Shown one piece after another: positions 5,759 through 15,472 of a stretch of 64,000 nt of DNA. The notes below the pieces were generated by a model. It was not told where the DNA came from and did no database searches. It was given only the letters and a program-made list of their open reading frames with translations. The DNA is from Bacteroidales bacterium (GTDB lineage: Bacteria; Bacteroidota; Bacteroidia; Bacteroidales; UBA1402): assembly GCA_017468435.1 (NCBI GenBank), contig JAFUIP010000015.1, positions 124,001 to 188,000 on the forward strand. The letters are read 5' to 3'. How positions within the stretch are numbered: position 1 is the first letter of the stretch; every line of letters begins with the position of its first letter. A program made the position numbers and the translations under genes.

Positions 5759-8746
5759 ATGCAACAAAAAGGATTTGTAAGACTGTTTGCCATTCTGCTG
5801 GCCTTGGTCTGCTTGTTCTACCTTTCTTTCACTTTCGTGACTGCCAAAGTAAACAAGGACGCCAAGAACTATGCTCAAGGCAACGAACTGATGGAACGCA
5901 ACTACTTGGATTCCATCGCCCTGGAAAAAATTTATTTGGGCAACACCTACAAAGATTGTCAAGGCAAGGAGTTGAACCTCGGTCTGGACTTGAAGGGTGG
6001 TATGAACGTTATTTTGGAACTTTCTATTCCTGATGTATTGAAGTCTTTGTCGGGCAACAACCCCGATGCCAATTTCAACAAGGCTTTGGCTGCCGCTTCT
6101 GTACGTCAAACCGAAACCAACCGCGATTATATCGACCTTTTCGTAGAAGAATATAAGGCTCTCGACGAAGGCGCTCGCTTGTCTGCCGTTTTCAGCACTT
6201 TCGAAATGAAAGGCCGCATCGACCCCACCACCTCTGACGAAGATGTTATTAAGGTGTTGAGAGAAGATGTTCAGAGCGCTATCGACAACTCATTCAACGT
6301 GTTGCGTACTCGTATCGACCGCTTTGGTGTGGTTCAGCCCAACATCCAGCGTTTGGAAACCAATGGTCGTATTTTGGTAGAACTTCCCGGTATCAAGGAA
6401 CCCGAACGTGTACGTAAGTTGCTGCAAGGTTCTGCCAACTTGGAATTCTGGGAAACCTACGACTTGGCCGAAATTTACGAAAGCTTGATTGCTGCCAACA
6501 CCATCGTTCGCGATATTAAGGCTGCTGAAGCTCCTGCCGTTCAGGAAGTTGCCAAGGAAGAAGTAAAAGCTGAAGCTCCCAAGGCCGATTCTGAAGAAGC
6601 CGCTTTGCTCGAAGGCATGGACGACAATCAGGCTGCCGAAGAAGCTCAATCATTGGAAGAATGGAAGAAGGAATATCCTTTGTTCGCCGTTCTCCAGATT
6701 AACCAAACTGAACAAGGTGTAGGCCGTGGTCCTTGCGTAGGTTACGCTTTGGGTAGAGATACTGCTCAAGTGAATGCTTACCTGAACATGAGCAAGGTTC
6801 GCGAAACCCTTCCCCGCGACTTGAAGTTCGTATGGGGTGTTAAGCCTATTTCTGAAGAAAGCAATCTTTATGAATTGATCGCTGTGAAGGCTGGCAACCG
6901 CGATGGTAGCGCTTCTTTGGCCGGTGACGTTATCACCGATGCCCGCGACAACTTCGAACAAGCCAACGGCCGCGTGGTGGTAGATATGGAAATGAACGCC
7001 GAAGGTGCCAAGACTTGGGCTCGTCTTACCAAAGACAATATCGGTAAGAGCATCGCCATCGTTTTGGATAACTACGTTTATTCTTATCCTACCGTACAAA
7101 CCGAAATCACCGGTGGTCGTTCACAAATCTCTGGTAACTTCACCGTAAACGAAGCTAAGGACTTGGCTAACGTATTGAAATCTGGTAAGATGCCCGCTCC
7201 CGCCCGCATCGTACAGGAAGACATCGTTGGTCCTTCTTTGGGTAAGGAAGCCATTCAATCAGGTTTGATCTCATTCATCATTGCATTCTGCTTGATCCTG
7301 GTTTACATGGTATTCTTCTTCGGTTGGAAGGCTGGTTTGATTGCCGACTTGTGTCTCTGCTGCAACATCTTCTTTATCTTCGGTATTTTGGCTTCATTCC
7401 AGGCAGTTCTTACCTTGCCCGGTATCGCCGGTATCGTATTGACCTTGGGTATGGCTGTGGATACCAACATCCTTATCTACGAACGTATCAAAGAAGAATT
7501 GGCTTCAGGAAAGAACATCAAGAAAGCTGTCAACGAAGGTTACAAGAACGCATTCTCTGCCATCTTCGATGCCAACTTGACCACCTTGCTCACCGGTATT
7601 GTATTGTTCGTATTCGGTACAGGTCCTATCAAGGGTTTTGCCACCACTTTGATTATCGGTATTCTTACCTCTTTCTTCTGTGGTGTATTCTTGAGCCGCC
7701 TTATCTACACCAGCTTCTTGGATAAAGATAAACTCTTGAATCTTACCTTCACCACCAAGGTTTCTGCCGGTTTCTTGAGAAATCCTCGCATCAACTTCAT
7801 CGGTAAACGTAGAATCGGTTACATCATTTCACTCGTTTGCTGTGTATTAGCCATCGTTTCTCTGTGCTTCCGCGGCATGAGCCAAGGTATCGACTTCTCA
7901 GGTGGTCGCAACTACGTAGTACGCTTCGAAAAGGCTGTCAGCACTGAAGACGTAAGAGTTGCATTGGAAGATGCTTTCGTTGATGCCTCTTTGTCAGTTA
8001 TCACCATCGGTGACGAAAACCAGGTACGTATTTCTACCAACTACAAGATCGACGACAACAGCAGCACCATCGACGGTGAAATCGAAGAAACCTTGTTCAA
8101 CAACTTGACAAGCTTCTTGCCCGAAGGTACCACCTTGGAAGACTTCACGTCTAACCATATCGTATCTTCACAGAAAGTTGGTCCTACCATTGCTTCTGAC
8201 ATCAAGATTTCTGCTATCTGGGCCGTTGCCATCGCTTTGATTGCCATCGCATTGTACATCTTCTTGCGTTTCCGCAACTTGGCATTTAGCGTCGGTGTTA
8301 TCGCATCTTTGTCATTCACCGTATTATTTATCTTCGGTGCATTCTCATTGCTCTACGGTATCATGCCTTTCAGCTTGGAAATCGATCAGACATTCATTGC
8401 CGCCATTCTTACCGTTATCGGTTACGCGGTGAACGATACCGTGGTTGTATTCGACCGTGTACGTGAAACCATCGGCATCTATCCCAACCGTCACAAGAAG
8501 ATCACCATGAACGTATCTATGAACTCTACCTTGCTCCGTACCTTCAGTACCTCACTGAGTACCTTGGTAGTATTGATCGCCATCCTGCTCTTCGGCGGTG
8601 ACAGCATCCGCGGCTTCGCCTTCGCCATGGCTCTTGGTGTGATTGTAGGTACATTCGGTACATTGTTCGTGGCTTGTCCTTTGGCTTACGATATCCAACG
8701 CAAGCAACAGGGCTTCACCGACGATGTAAAGGCTATTGAAGAATAA
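5759..8746 (+). CDS. secDF: Protein translocase SecDF fusion
   Basis: A 995-residue fusion of SecD and SecF, the proton-driven partner of SecYEG that pulls exported proteins across the inner membrane. The SecD half has the first membrane segment (about residues 5-25), the GLDLKGG motif near residue 80, a large periplasmic region and a five-helix block containing GIVLTLGMAVDTNILIYERI. The SecF half begins around residue 680 with its own first helix, a periplasmic part with GIDFSGGRNYVV, and a five-helix block with VIGYAVNDTVVVFDRVRE. An Ala/Glu/Lys-rich low-complexity stretch lies near residues 265-300. Codon use is strongly biased, as in highly expressed genes. The ATG at 5759 starts the first helix and is preferred over upstream in-frame codons. 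Confidence 0.96.
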   Translation: MQQKGFVRLFAILLALVCLFYLSFTFVTAKVNKDAKNYAQGNELMERNYLDSIALEKIYLGNTYKDCQGKELNLGLDLKGGMNVILELSIPDVLKSLSGNNPDANFNKALAAASVRQTETNRDYIDLFVEEYKALDEGARLSAVFSTFEMKGRIDPTTSDEDVIKVLREDVQSAIDNSFNVLRTRIDRFGVVQPNIQRLETNGRILVELPGIKEPERVRKLLQGSANLEFWETYDLAEIYESLIAANTIVRDIKAAEAPAVQEVAKEEVKAEAPKADSEEAALLEGMDDNQAAEEAQSLEEWKKEYPLFAVLQINQTEQGVGRGPCVGYALGRDTAQVNAYLNMSKVRETLPRDLKFVWGVKPISEESNLYELIAVKAGNRDGSASLAGDVITDARDNFEQANGRVVVDMEMNAEGAKTWARLTKDNIGKSIAIVLDNYVYSYPTVQTEITGGRSQISGNFTVNEAKDLANVLKSGKMPAPARIVQEDIVGPSLGKEAIQSGLISFIIAFCLILVYMVFFFGWKAGLIADLCLCCNIFFIFGILASFQAVLTLPGIAGIVLTLGMAVDTNILIYERIKEELASGKNIKKAVNEGYKNAFSAIFDANLTTLLTGIVLFVFGTGPIKGFATTLIIGILTSFFCGVFLSRLIYTSFLDKDKLLNLTFTTKVSAGFLRNPRINFIGKRRIGYIISLVCCVLAIVSLCFRGMSQGIDFSGGRNYVVRFEKAVSTEDVRVALEDAFVDASLSVITIGDENQVRISTNYKIDDNSSTIDGEIEETLFNNLTSFLPEGTTLEDFTSNHIVSSQKVGPTIASDIKISAIWAVAIALIAIALYIFLRFRNLAFSVGVIASLSFTVLFIFGAFSLLYGIMPFSLEIDQTFIAAILTVIGYAVNDTVVVFDRVRETIGIYPNRHKKITMNVSMNSTLLRTFSTSLSTLVVLIAILLFGGDSIRGFAFAMALGVIVGTFGTLFVACPLAYDIQRKQQGFTDDVKAIEE

Positions 8747-8767
8747 TTTGTAATAACCTGATTAGTA

Positions 8768-8806
8768 AGAGGGTAGCTAAACATCAAAAATATTTAGTTG
8801 CCCTCT
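8768..8806 (+). terminator. Terminator-like hairpin after secDF
   Basis: Bases 8768-8781 pair with 8793-8806, giving a 14-bp stem with two G-U wobbles and an 11-base loop. A T-rich stretch follows. It lies between secDF and trpS. Confidence 0.6.
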
Positions 8807-8826
8807 TCTATTATTAAATAAAGAAT

Positions 8827-9816
8827 ATGGATACTGTAGTTAGTGGCATCCGTTCGACAGGACATCTGCACTTGGGCAATTACTTCGGAGCTTTGCGCAA
8901 TTTCGTCAGAATGCAGCAAGAGAATCGTTGTTTCTTCTTTATCGCTGACTATCATTCTCTTACTACGCATCCCGATCCCAGCATCCTGCACGACAATGTA
9001 AAGGACATTCTCTGTGAATACTTGGCCAGCGGCATCGATCCCGAAACGGCCACCATTTATGTGCAGAGCGATGTGCCTGAAACCGTTGAACTTTACCTTT
9101 TACTCAACATGCATGCTTATTTGGGGGAATTGTCGAAGACGGTTTCTTTCAAGGAAAAAGCACGCAAGCAGCCCGAAAACGTGAACGCAGGTTTGCTCAC
9201 CTATCCTACCCTGATGGCTGCCGACATCCTCATCCACAATGCCGACAAAGTGCCCGTGGGTAAAGACCAGGAACAACACCTCGAACTGACTCGTCGTTTT
9301 GCACGTCGTTTCAACGGTATGTACGGACAGGAATACTTCAAGGAACCTTCGGCCTACAATTTCGGACAGGAACTCATCAAGATTCCCGGACTGGATGGTA
9401 GTGGAAAAATGGGCAAATCGGAAGGCAACTGCATCTATCTTTGCGAAGATCCCAAGCTCATTCAGAAGAAGGTGATGCGCGCGCTTACCGACCAAGGTCC
9501 CACCGAACCCAACAGCGTGAAGCCCGATTATATCGAGAATCTTTTCACTTTGATGAAGGCTGTTTCTACACCCGATACCATCGCTTATTTCGACGAAAAG
9601 TGGAACAATTGCGAAATTCGTTACGGCGATTTGAAAAAGCAATTGGCAGCTGATATCATCAGCTTCACCACACCTATCCGCGAACGCTACCTGGACATTT
9701 GCAACAACGAAGATTACTTGCGCAAAGTGGCCAAGATGGGTGCTGAAAAAGCTCGTGAAAGCGCTGCCAAGACCATCAAGGAAGTGCGTTTGTTGATGGG
9801 CATCAAGCCATTCTGA
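8827..9816 (+). CDS. trpS: Tryptophanyl-tRNA synthetase
   Basis: A 329-residue class Ic aminoacyl-tRNA synthetase that charges tRNA-Trp in the cytoplasm. The HIGH-equivalent is HLGN in GIRSTGHLHLGNYFG (about residues 6-20). The KMSKS loop reads GKMGKSEGN (about residues 198-206), a common TrpRS variant. Length matches bacterial TrpRS. A terminator-like hairpin separates it from secDF, and a GT2 gene follows 22 bases downstream, probably on the same transcript. Confidence 0.95.
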   Translation: MDTVVSGIRSTGHLHLGNYFGALRNFVRMQQENRCFFFIADYHSLTTHPDPSILHDNVKDILCEYLASGIDPETATIYVQSDVPETVELYLLLNMHAYLGELSKTVSFKEKARKQPENVNAGLLTYPTLMAADILIHNADKVPVGKDQEQHLELTRRFARRFNGMYGQEYFKEPSAYNFGQELIKIPGLDGSGKMGKSEGNCIYLCEDPKLIQKKVMRALTDQGPTEPNSVKPDYIENLFTLMKAVSTPDTIAYFDEKWNNCEIRYGDLKKQLAADIISFTTPIRERYLDICNNEDYLRKVAKMGAEKARESAAKTIKEVRLLMGIKPF

Positions 9817-9838
9817 GCGTACTGACAAAAGATCTCGC

Positions 9839-11125
9839 ATGAAGCCCTGTCTTCATATTGCCATACCTGCCATGGACGAAGTGCATTACCTGCCTTCGAC
9901 CATGGCTGATTTGTTATCGCAGGAAAGCAGCTACGCGTATCACGTTTATATCTGTGTCAATCAGCCGGAAAGCTATTGGCAAGAGAAACCGGAGGTTTGC
10001 CAAAACAACCAGGAAAGCATCGCTCAGTTGCAAGCCTTGAGCGAAAAGCATCTGAAATCGCTGAGTGAAGCAAGCACGCAGTCTTCGAGCGAAGCAAAGC
10101 CGAATCCCTGGTGCTCGCGGTGCAAAAGCATCTACATCATCGACAGAAGCAGCCGCGGAAAAGGCTGGACCGGCAAACACAAAGGAGTGGGTTGGGCACG
10201 AAAAACGCTATTCGAACAGATTCTAGAAACGGCCGCCCCGCACGACATCATCTTGAGCCTTGATGCCGATACGCGCGTGCAAAGCAATTATTGTCAGACA
10301 GTTGGAGAATGTTTCGAAAAAAACGACAGTTTGGACGCTTTGGCTCTGCCCTATTATCACCCGCTCTGCGGACAAGCCGAGATTGACAGAGCCATGCTGC
10401 GCTACGAAATGTACATGAGGTTCTATCATCTTAATTTACAAGCTATTTCATCGCCTTTCGCATTTACTGCCATAGGTTCGGCCATGGCCTTTCGCGTGAG
10501 CGCTTTGCAAAGAATCGGGAACATCAAACCGCTGCCTTCGGGCGAAGATTTCTACCTCCTGCAGAAATTCTGTAAAACCTCGAAAGTGAGCCACTTCTGC
10601 AACACGGTGGTGATGCCCGCCACACGACTTTCGTCGAGAGTGGATTTCGGCACAGGACCCGCCCTGGCAAAGGCTTGCCAAGGCAATTGGAGCAGCTATC
10701 CCATTTATCATCCGAAGTATTTTGCCATCATCGGGGATGCCTACTCGCTCATAGAAGATATTTTTTATGATAAGTCACTGCCACAGAACGAGTTCCTAGA
10801 ATTTTTAGCCAAGCAAAATAAGGATGAGAATCTGTGGATACCGCTACGCAAAAACCTGAAAGATCTGGCGCATTTCAGGCAGGGATTTCACGAAAAAGCC
10901 GACGGGCTGCGCATCTTGCAATTTTTAAAACAATCCTGCAACGGAAAACAAAGCGCCTACACAGAAAAAGACAGCCTGCAAGCCAACTTACAACTGCATC
11001 TGAAAGAGGATTTTCCTTACGATAATTTAGAAGAAGCGCCTACGGAATATTTACTTTCGCTTAGGGAAAAACTTTTCGATAGAGAACTTGCTATCAGAAA
11101 GATACAAAGCAACCAGCAGTATTGA
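9839..11125 (+). CDS. Family 2 glycosyltransferase-like protein
   Basis: A 428-residue protein with a GT-A-type nucleotide-sugar transferase layout. It has an N-terminal HIAIPAMDEVHYL, the metal-binding SLDADTRV motif (about residues 138-145), and a later PSGEDFYLLQKF acceptor/catalytic-type motif (about residues 232-243). There is no membrane segment, so it should be cytosolic or peripheral. A Ser/Glu/Lys-rich insert (about residues 65-90) precedes WCSRCK. The acceptor sugar is unknown. Its last 75 bases overlap tail-to-tail with the CPBP protease gene on the other strand. Confidence 0.75.
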   Translation: MKPCLHIAIPAMDEVHYLPSTMADLLSQESSYAYHVYICVNQPESYWQEKPEVCQNNQESIAQLQALSEKHLKSLSEASTQSSSEAKPNPWCSRCKSIYIIDRSSRGKGWTGKHKGVGWARKTLFEQILETAAPHDIILSLDADTRVQSNYCQTVGECFEKNDSLDALALPYYHPLCGQAEIDRAMLRYEMYMRFYHLNLQAISSPFAFTAIGSAMAFRVSALQRIGNIKPLPSGEDFYLLQKFCKTSKVSHFCNTVVMPATRLSSRVDFGTGPALAKACQGNWSSYPIYHPKYFAIIGDAYSLIEDIFYDKSLPQNEFLEFLAKQNKDENLWIPLRKNLKDLAHFRQGFHEKADGLRILQFLKQSCNGKQSAYTEKDSLQANLQLHLKEDFPYDNLEEAPTEYLLSLREKLFDRELAIRKIQSNQQY

Positions 11126-11950
11126 AACGGCAGAAGGGATGGCCCAACCCCAGGCAGAACCCGTGCCGATGTTCTCGGCGAAATGCTCAGGAAGCCAAGC
11201 TTTTGCCACGGCAAACTCGCTGAGTACCACCAAGGCATTATTCATGGCGTGAGCGGCCACCGGCACCCACAAACTGCCCGACCATACGAGCAAATAGCCC
11301 AGCCAAGCGCCTATCAACATCCTGGGAATGAAGCCATAAAATTGCATGTGGATAGCACTGAAGAGAAAAGCTGTCAGCCAAATGGCAGCATGTGGCACTT
11401 TGTCAGTACGCGTCATCATGCCTTGAATGCCGCCACGAAACAAGACTTCTTCGGCGAATCCGGTAAGCAGAGCCATAATCAAAAGATTGAGAATCAGGCC
11501 CAAAAGACTGATATCCGAGGTAAGTTTCTGTGTCACTTGTAAAGCGGCATCTTCCTGTTGGCGCAGCCATGTTTCGAGCGCAGCCATGGACTCGGGCAAA
11601 TGCAAAGATTCGTTCCAAGCCACCATGAGATTCATGAAAGGCATCATCAGAATAATGCTCAACACCGCCCAAATGAGGTGTTTACGAGAAGGTTTGCGCA
11701 AATGGAGAAAATCGGCCGCGTCTGTCTTGAAAAGCCTCAGCATGAGGAAAACCGGCAGCACAAACACCAACACGGCCTGAAGCGTCTGCACCAATCGCAG
11801 CCCAGACACCGAAGTCATGAGTTGCATGGCCGTCGCCAAATCGCAACCGTGAAAGAGCATCAGCAAGGGAATTGCCAGGGCATAAATCAAGATGAAACCC
11901 ATGGCCATACACATCAGCAACACAATAATTTTCAATAGATTCCTTATCAT
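11051..11950 (-). CDS. CPBP-family intramembrane metalloprotease
   Basis: A 299-residue multi-pass membrane protein of the CPBP (CAAX protease/ABI, Rce1-like) family. Motif 1 is GFAEEVLFRG with Glu167, Glu168 and Arg172, motif 2 has His201 in SAIHMQF, and motif 3 has His234 in AAHAMNN. These are the expected catalytic and metal residues. About seven to eight hydrophobic segments are visible. The ATG at 11950 is chosen over an earlier in-frame ATG because a -7 box (11979-11986, minus strand) sits 28 bases upstream. It is divergent from tig and overlaps the end of the convergent glycosyltransferase gene. The substrate is unknown. Confidence 0.88.
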   Translation of the reverse strand: MIRNLLKIIVLLMCMAMGFILIYALAIPLLMLFHGCDLATAMQLMTSVSGLRLVQTLQAVLVFVLPVFLMLRLFKTDAADFLHLRKPSRKHLIWAVLSIILMMPFMNLMVAWNESLHLPESMAALETWLRQQEDAALQVTQKLTSDISLLGLILNLLIMALLTGFAEEVLFRGGIQGMMTRTDKVPHAAIWLTAFLFSAIHMQFYGFIPRMLIGAWLGYLLVWSGSLWVPVAAHAMNNALVVLSEFAVAKAWLPEHFAENIGTGSAWGWAIPSAVSILLVALYLSDSKFSIEKFFPKRK

Positions 11951-11978
11951 CTGGCACAATATTTGCAATAGTACGGGA

Positions 11979-11986
11979 CAAAAATA
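11979..11986 (-). promoter_or_regulatory. Promoter -7 box of the CPBP protease gene
   Basis: TATTTTTG on the minus strand, an exact TAnnTTTG match 28 bases before the ATG at 11950. Confidence 0.55.
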
Positions 11987-12003
11987 CAACAAGTAAAAAT
12001 TAG

Positions 12004-12035
12004 TTTGTCCATTTGAGAATAAAAAATTAATTTTG
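12004..12035 (+). promoter_or_regulatory. Promoter of the tig-clpP-clpX operon
   Basis: TTTG at 12004-12007, 20 bases, then TAATTTTG at 12028-12035. This is a full Bacteroidota -33/-7 match, 23 bases before the tig ATG. Confidence 0.7.
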
Positions 12036-12058
12036 CGCTCCAAAAAATTTTTCAGAAC

Positions 12059-13408
12059 ATGAACGTAGAAAAAGTCATTATTGATGCTGTTAATGCACAG
12101 ATTAAAATCACTTTAGAAAAAGCTGATTATCAAGAAAGTGTAAACAAAACACTGAGAAGTTACCGTCAGAAGGCCCAGATTCCCGGATTCCGTCCCGGTA
12201 TGGCTCCCATGAGTCTGATCAAGAAGATGTACGAAAAGGGCGTTACTGCCGACGAATTGAACAAGACCTTGTCTGATTCTTTGTTCAACTACATCAAAGA
12301 CAACAACTTGAATATTTTGGGCGAACCTCTGCCCAGCGAATCACAGGTAGCGCAAGATCTCGACGGCGAAGGTCCTTTCGAATTCATTTTCGACATCGCC
12401 TTGGCTCCCGAATTGAACTACACCCTCAACAAGAAGGACAGCATTCCTTACTATAACATCATTGTTACCGATGAAATGGTTGATTCTCAAGTGAAAGCTT
12501 ATGCTTCACGCGGTGGTCGCTACGAAAAGGTAGAAGACTTCCAGATGGGCGACTCTATCAAGGGCAACTTGGTAGAAATCAGCGAAGCAGAAGATGCCGT
12601 TAAGGTAGAAGACGCTTTGATGTTGCCTTCATTCTTCAAGAACGAAGACGAAAAGGCCAAATTCAACGGCGCAAAGGTGGGCGACGTTATCACTTACAAT
12701 CCTCACAAGGCCAACGATGGCAACGAAGCAGAATTGGCTTCATTGTTGCGCTTGCCTAAGGATGTTGCCAAGGACGTTACCAGCGATTTTACTTTCGAAA
12801 TCAAGGAAATCAACCGCTTCGTAGAAGGTGAACTCAACCAGGAATTGTTCGACCAGATTTATGGCGAAGGCGCTGTTGATAGTGTTGAGGCTTTCCGTGC
12901 CAAGGTTAAAGAAGACATTACCAGCCAGTTCGCTCCCGAAAGCGATTATCGTTTCATGGTAGATGCCGAAGAAAAATTGGTGAACAAACTGAAAGACGTG
13001 GTATTCCCCGAAGCTTTCTTGAAACGTTGGTTGCTGGTAGCCGACAACAAAAAGACTGCCGAAAGCATCGATGCCGACATGCCTAAGATGATCGAAGAAT
13101 TGAAGTGGCACCTGATGAAGGAAGATATCATCAAGAAGAATAATATCAAGATTGAAGCAGAAGACGTTATGGCTATGGCCAAGACCATCACCAAGGCTCA
13201 GTTTGCTCAATATGGCATGGCTAATGTTCCCGAAGAATTGCTCGAACAATATGCCGGCGAAATGATGAAGAAACCTGAACAGGCACGCAATTTGCAAGAT
13301 CAGGCCATGAGCCAGAAGGTGGCTGAATTCTTGAAGGGCGCTGTTAAGCTGAACGTAAAGGAAATCAGCACCGAAGACTTCAACAAATTGTACGAAAAAA
13401 AGAAATAA
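12059..13408 (+). CDS. tig: Trigger factor
   Basis: A 449-residue ribosome-associated chaperone that binds nascent chains at the tunnel exit. The ribosome-binding signature is present as GFRPGMAP (about residues 42-49), preceded by a YRQKAQIP segment. The middle region, where the PPIase domain normally sits, is poorly conserved, as is usual in this phylum. The long acidic C-terminal region fits the substrate-binding arms. Codon use is strongly biased. It leads the tig-clpP-clpX operon, the common bacterial order linking co-translational folding with proteolysis. Confidence 0.95.
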   Translation: MNVEKVIIDAVNAQIKITLEKADYQESVNKTLRSYRQKAQIPGFRPGMAPMSLIKKMYEKGVTADELNKTLSDSLFNYIKDNNLNILGEPLPSESQVAQDLDGEGPFEFIFDIALAPELNYTLNKKDSIPYYNIIVTDEMVDSQVKAYASRGGRYEKVEDFQMGDSIKGNLVEISEAEDAVKVEDALMLPSFFKNEDEKAKFNGAKVGDVITYNPHKANDGNEAELASLLRLPKDVAKDVTSDFTFEIKEINRFVEGELNQELFDQIYGEGAVDSVEAFRAKVKEDITSQFAPESDYRFMVDAEEKLVNKLKDVVFPEAFLKRWLLVADNKKTAESIDADMPKMIEELKWHLMKEDIIKKNNIKIEAEDVMAMAKTITKAQFAQYGMANVPEELLEQYAGEMMKKPEQARNLQDQAMSQKVAEFLKGAVKLNVKEISTEDFNKLYEKKK

Positions 13409-13423
13409 TCAAACAACAAGACC

Positions 13424-14092
13424 ATGAACAACGACTTCAGAAAATTCGCCGTCGGACATCTTGGCATGAACGGCCTTGCATTGGACCAGTATGCCAAAGT
13501 GACCAGCAGCTACATCAACCCCACCATCATAGAGGAACGTCCTTTGAACGTTGCTCAGATGGACGTATTCTCACGACTGATGATGGATCGCATCATTTTC
13601 CTGGGAACGCAAGTGGACGACTACACCGCCAACGTGGTGCAAGCTCAGTTGCTTTACTTGGATTCTGCCGATCCCGGTAAGGACATTTCGCTCTATATCA
13701 ATTCGCCCGGAGGCAGTGTTTACGCCGGTTTGGGCATTTACGACACCATGCAGTTCGTATCGAGCGACGTTTCCACCATCTGCACCGGCATGGCTGCTTC
13801 CATGGCTGCTGTATTGCTGGTTGCCGGCACACAAGGCAAACGCTTCGCCCTGAAACATTCTCGCGTGATGATACATCAACCTATGGGCGGTATGCAGGGA
13901 CAGGCTTCCGACATGGAAATCACTTTCCGCGAAATTCAGAAGTTGAAAAACGAGTTGTACCAGATTATTGCCGACCACTCCGGACAAAGTTTCGAACAGG
14001 TTGAAAAGGATTCCGACCGCGACCACTGGATGACCGCCCAAGAAGCCAAGGCCTACGGAATGATTGACGAAGTGATGCTGAAAAGCAAATAA
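13424..14092 (+). CDS. clpP: ATP-dependent Clp protease proteolytic subunit
   Basis: A 222-residue serine protease that forms the two-ring ClpP chamber. The catalytic triad is Ser126 (GMAASMAA), His151 (MIHQPMGG) and Asp200 (DSDRDHW), with the family's normal 25- and 49-residue spacings. An N-terminal extension of about 25 residues before the conserved core is likely a removable propeptide. It lies 15 bases after tig and 2 bases before clpX, in one operon. Confidence 0.97.
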   Translation: MNNDFRKFAVGHLGMNGLALDQYAKVTSSYINPTIIEERPLNVAQMDVFSRLMMDRIIFLGTQVDDYTANVVQAQLLYLDSADPGKDISLYINSPGGSVYAGLGIYDTMQFVSSDVSTICTGMAASMAAVLLVAGTQGKRFALKHSRVMIHQPMGGMQGQASDMEITFREIQKLKNELYQIIADHSGQSFEQVEKDSDRDHWMTAQEAKAYGMIDEVMLKSK

Positions 14093-14094
14093 TT

Positions 14095-15342
14095 ATGACT
14101 AAGAAATCGGAAGATAGATGCAGCTTTTGTGGCTGCGCCCGTTCAGAAGTGCCCCTGCTTATCTCGGGCATTTCTGGTAATATATGCTCTGATTGTGCCG
14201 AGCGCGCCAAGGAAATGGCCGACGAAATCTTGTCGAAAGCCTCGGGCAAGAAAGGCAACAAGCACGACGACATCAAGAAGGAAGATCTCCCCACGCCTCA
14301 GCAAATCAAAGAGTTCCTCGATCTTTATGTCATCGGACAAGACGAAGCCAAGAAATTTCTCTCTGTATCTGTGTATAACCACTACAAGCGTCTTTTGCAA
14401 GACAAAGGCGAAGATGGCATCGAGATTGAAAAATCCAATATCATCATGGTGGGCTCTACGGGTACGGGAAAAACTTTGCTGGCGCGCACCATTGCCAAAT
14501 TGCTGAAAGTGCCTTTCACCATCGTTGATGCCACCGTACTCACCGAAGCCGGTTACGTGGGCGAAGACGTAGAAAGCCTGCTCACGCGCTTGTTGCAAGT
14601 GGCCGATTACGATGTGGCAGCAGCCGAAAGAGGCATCGTCTTCATCGATGAAATCGACAAGATTGCCCGCAAGAGCGATAATCCATCCATCACGCGCGAC
14701 GTGAGCGGCGAGGGAGTTCAACAAGGCTTGCTCAAACTGTTGGAAGGTTCCATCGTGAACGTGCCTCCACAAGGCGGACGCAAGCATCCGGAGCAGAAGA
14801 TGATTGCCGTGAACACCAACAATATCTTGTTCATTTGCGGCGGCGCTTTCGATGGCATAGAGAAGAAAATCGCTTCGCGTATGAACACCACCACCGTGGG
14901 TTACAGTGCCAGCAAGGACAGCAGTCACATCGACAAGGACAATCTCTTGCAATACATTGCGCCTCAAGACCTTAAAGCCTTCGGACTGATTCCCGAAATC
15001 ATTGGTCGAATGCCGGTGCTCACCTACCTCGAACCGCTTGACAGAACTGCGCTACGTTCTATTCTGACAGAGCCCAAAAATGCCATCATCAAGCAGTATA
15101 TCAAGCTGTTCGCCATGGACGACGTGAAGCTGGAATTTAACGAAGAAGTGTATGAATTCATCATCGATAAAGCCATAGAGTTCAAGTTGGGTGCCAGAGG
15201 CTTGCGTTCCATCACGGAAAGCATCATGATGGACGTGATGTACGAAACGCCTTCTACCGACAACAAAACGGTGCGCATCACGCTCGATTATGCTAAATCG
15301 AAAATGGAAAACAGCCAAGAAGCTCGCTTGAGAAACGTCTGA
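14095..15342 (+). CDS. clpX: ClpX unfoldase
   Basis: A 415-residue AAA+ unfoldase that recognises substrates and feeds them to ClpP. The N-terminal zinc domain has Cys9, Cys12, Cys31 and Cys34. Walker A is GSTGTGKT (residues 120-127), Walker B is IVFIDEID, and the pore loop is GYVGEDVE. Sensor and arginine elements are present ([19 protein letters not shown]). The loop that docks on ClpP, IGF in E. coli, appears as VGY in [12 protein letters not shown] believe that is a usual variant in this phylum. A terminator follows. Confidence 0.97.
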   Translation: MTKKSEDRCSFCGCARSEVPLLISGISGNICSDCAERAKEMADEILSKASGKKGNKHDDIKKEDLPTPQQIKEFLDLYVIGQDEAKKFLSVSVYNHYKRLLQDKGEDGIEIEKSNIIMVGSTGTGKTLLARTIAKLLKVPFTIVDATVLTEAGYVGEDVESLLTRLLQVADYDVAAAERGIVFIDEIDKIARKSDNPSITRDVSGEGVQQGLLKLLEGSIVNVPPQGGRKHPEQKMIAVNTNNILFICGGAFDGIEKKIASRMNTTTVGYSASKDSSHIDKDNLLQYIAPQDLKAFGLIPEIIGRMPVLTYLEPLDRTALRSILTEPKNAIIKQYIKLFAMDDVKLEFNEEVYEFIIDKAIEFKLGARGLRSITESIMMDVMYETPSTDNKTVRITLDYAKSKMENSQEARLRNV

Positions 15343-15369
15343 GTGTACCAAAATGTACTGAATCATACG

Positions 15370-15403
15370 AAAGGGGATTTTTTTGTTAAAATCCCTTTTT
15401 TTT
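15370..15403 (+). terminator. Intrinsic terminator after clpX
   Basis: Bases 15370-15381 pair with 15388-15399 (GGGATTTT against AAAATCCC at the core), followed by a T-run to 15403. It ends the tig-clpP-clpX operon. Confidence 0.8.
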
Positions 15404-15414
15404 CATCCAAAACG

Positions 15415-15447
15415 TTTGTATTTCTGTGTGTTTTGTTTATAAATTTG
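15415..15447 (+). promoter_or_regulatory. Promoter of recQ (and probably guaB)
   Basis: TTTG at 15415-15418, 21 bases, then TAAATTTG at 15440-15447 (exact TAnnTTTG), 25 bases before the recQ ATG. Confidence 0.6.
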
Positions 15448-15472
15448 CTATTTCATAGAAAAATTCACAACT

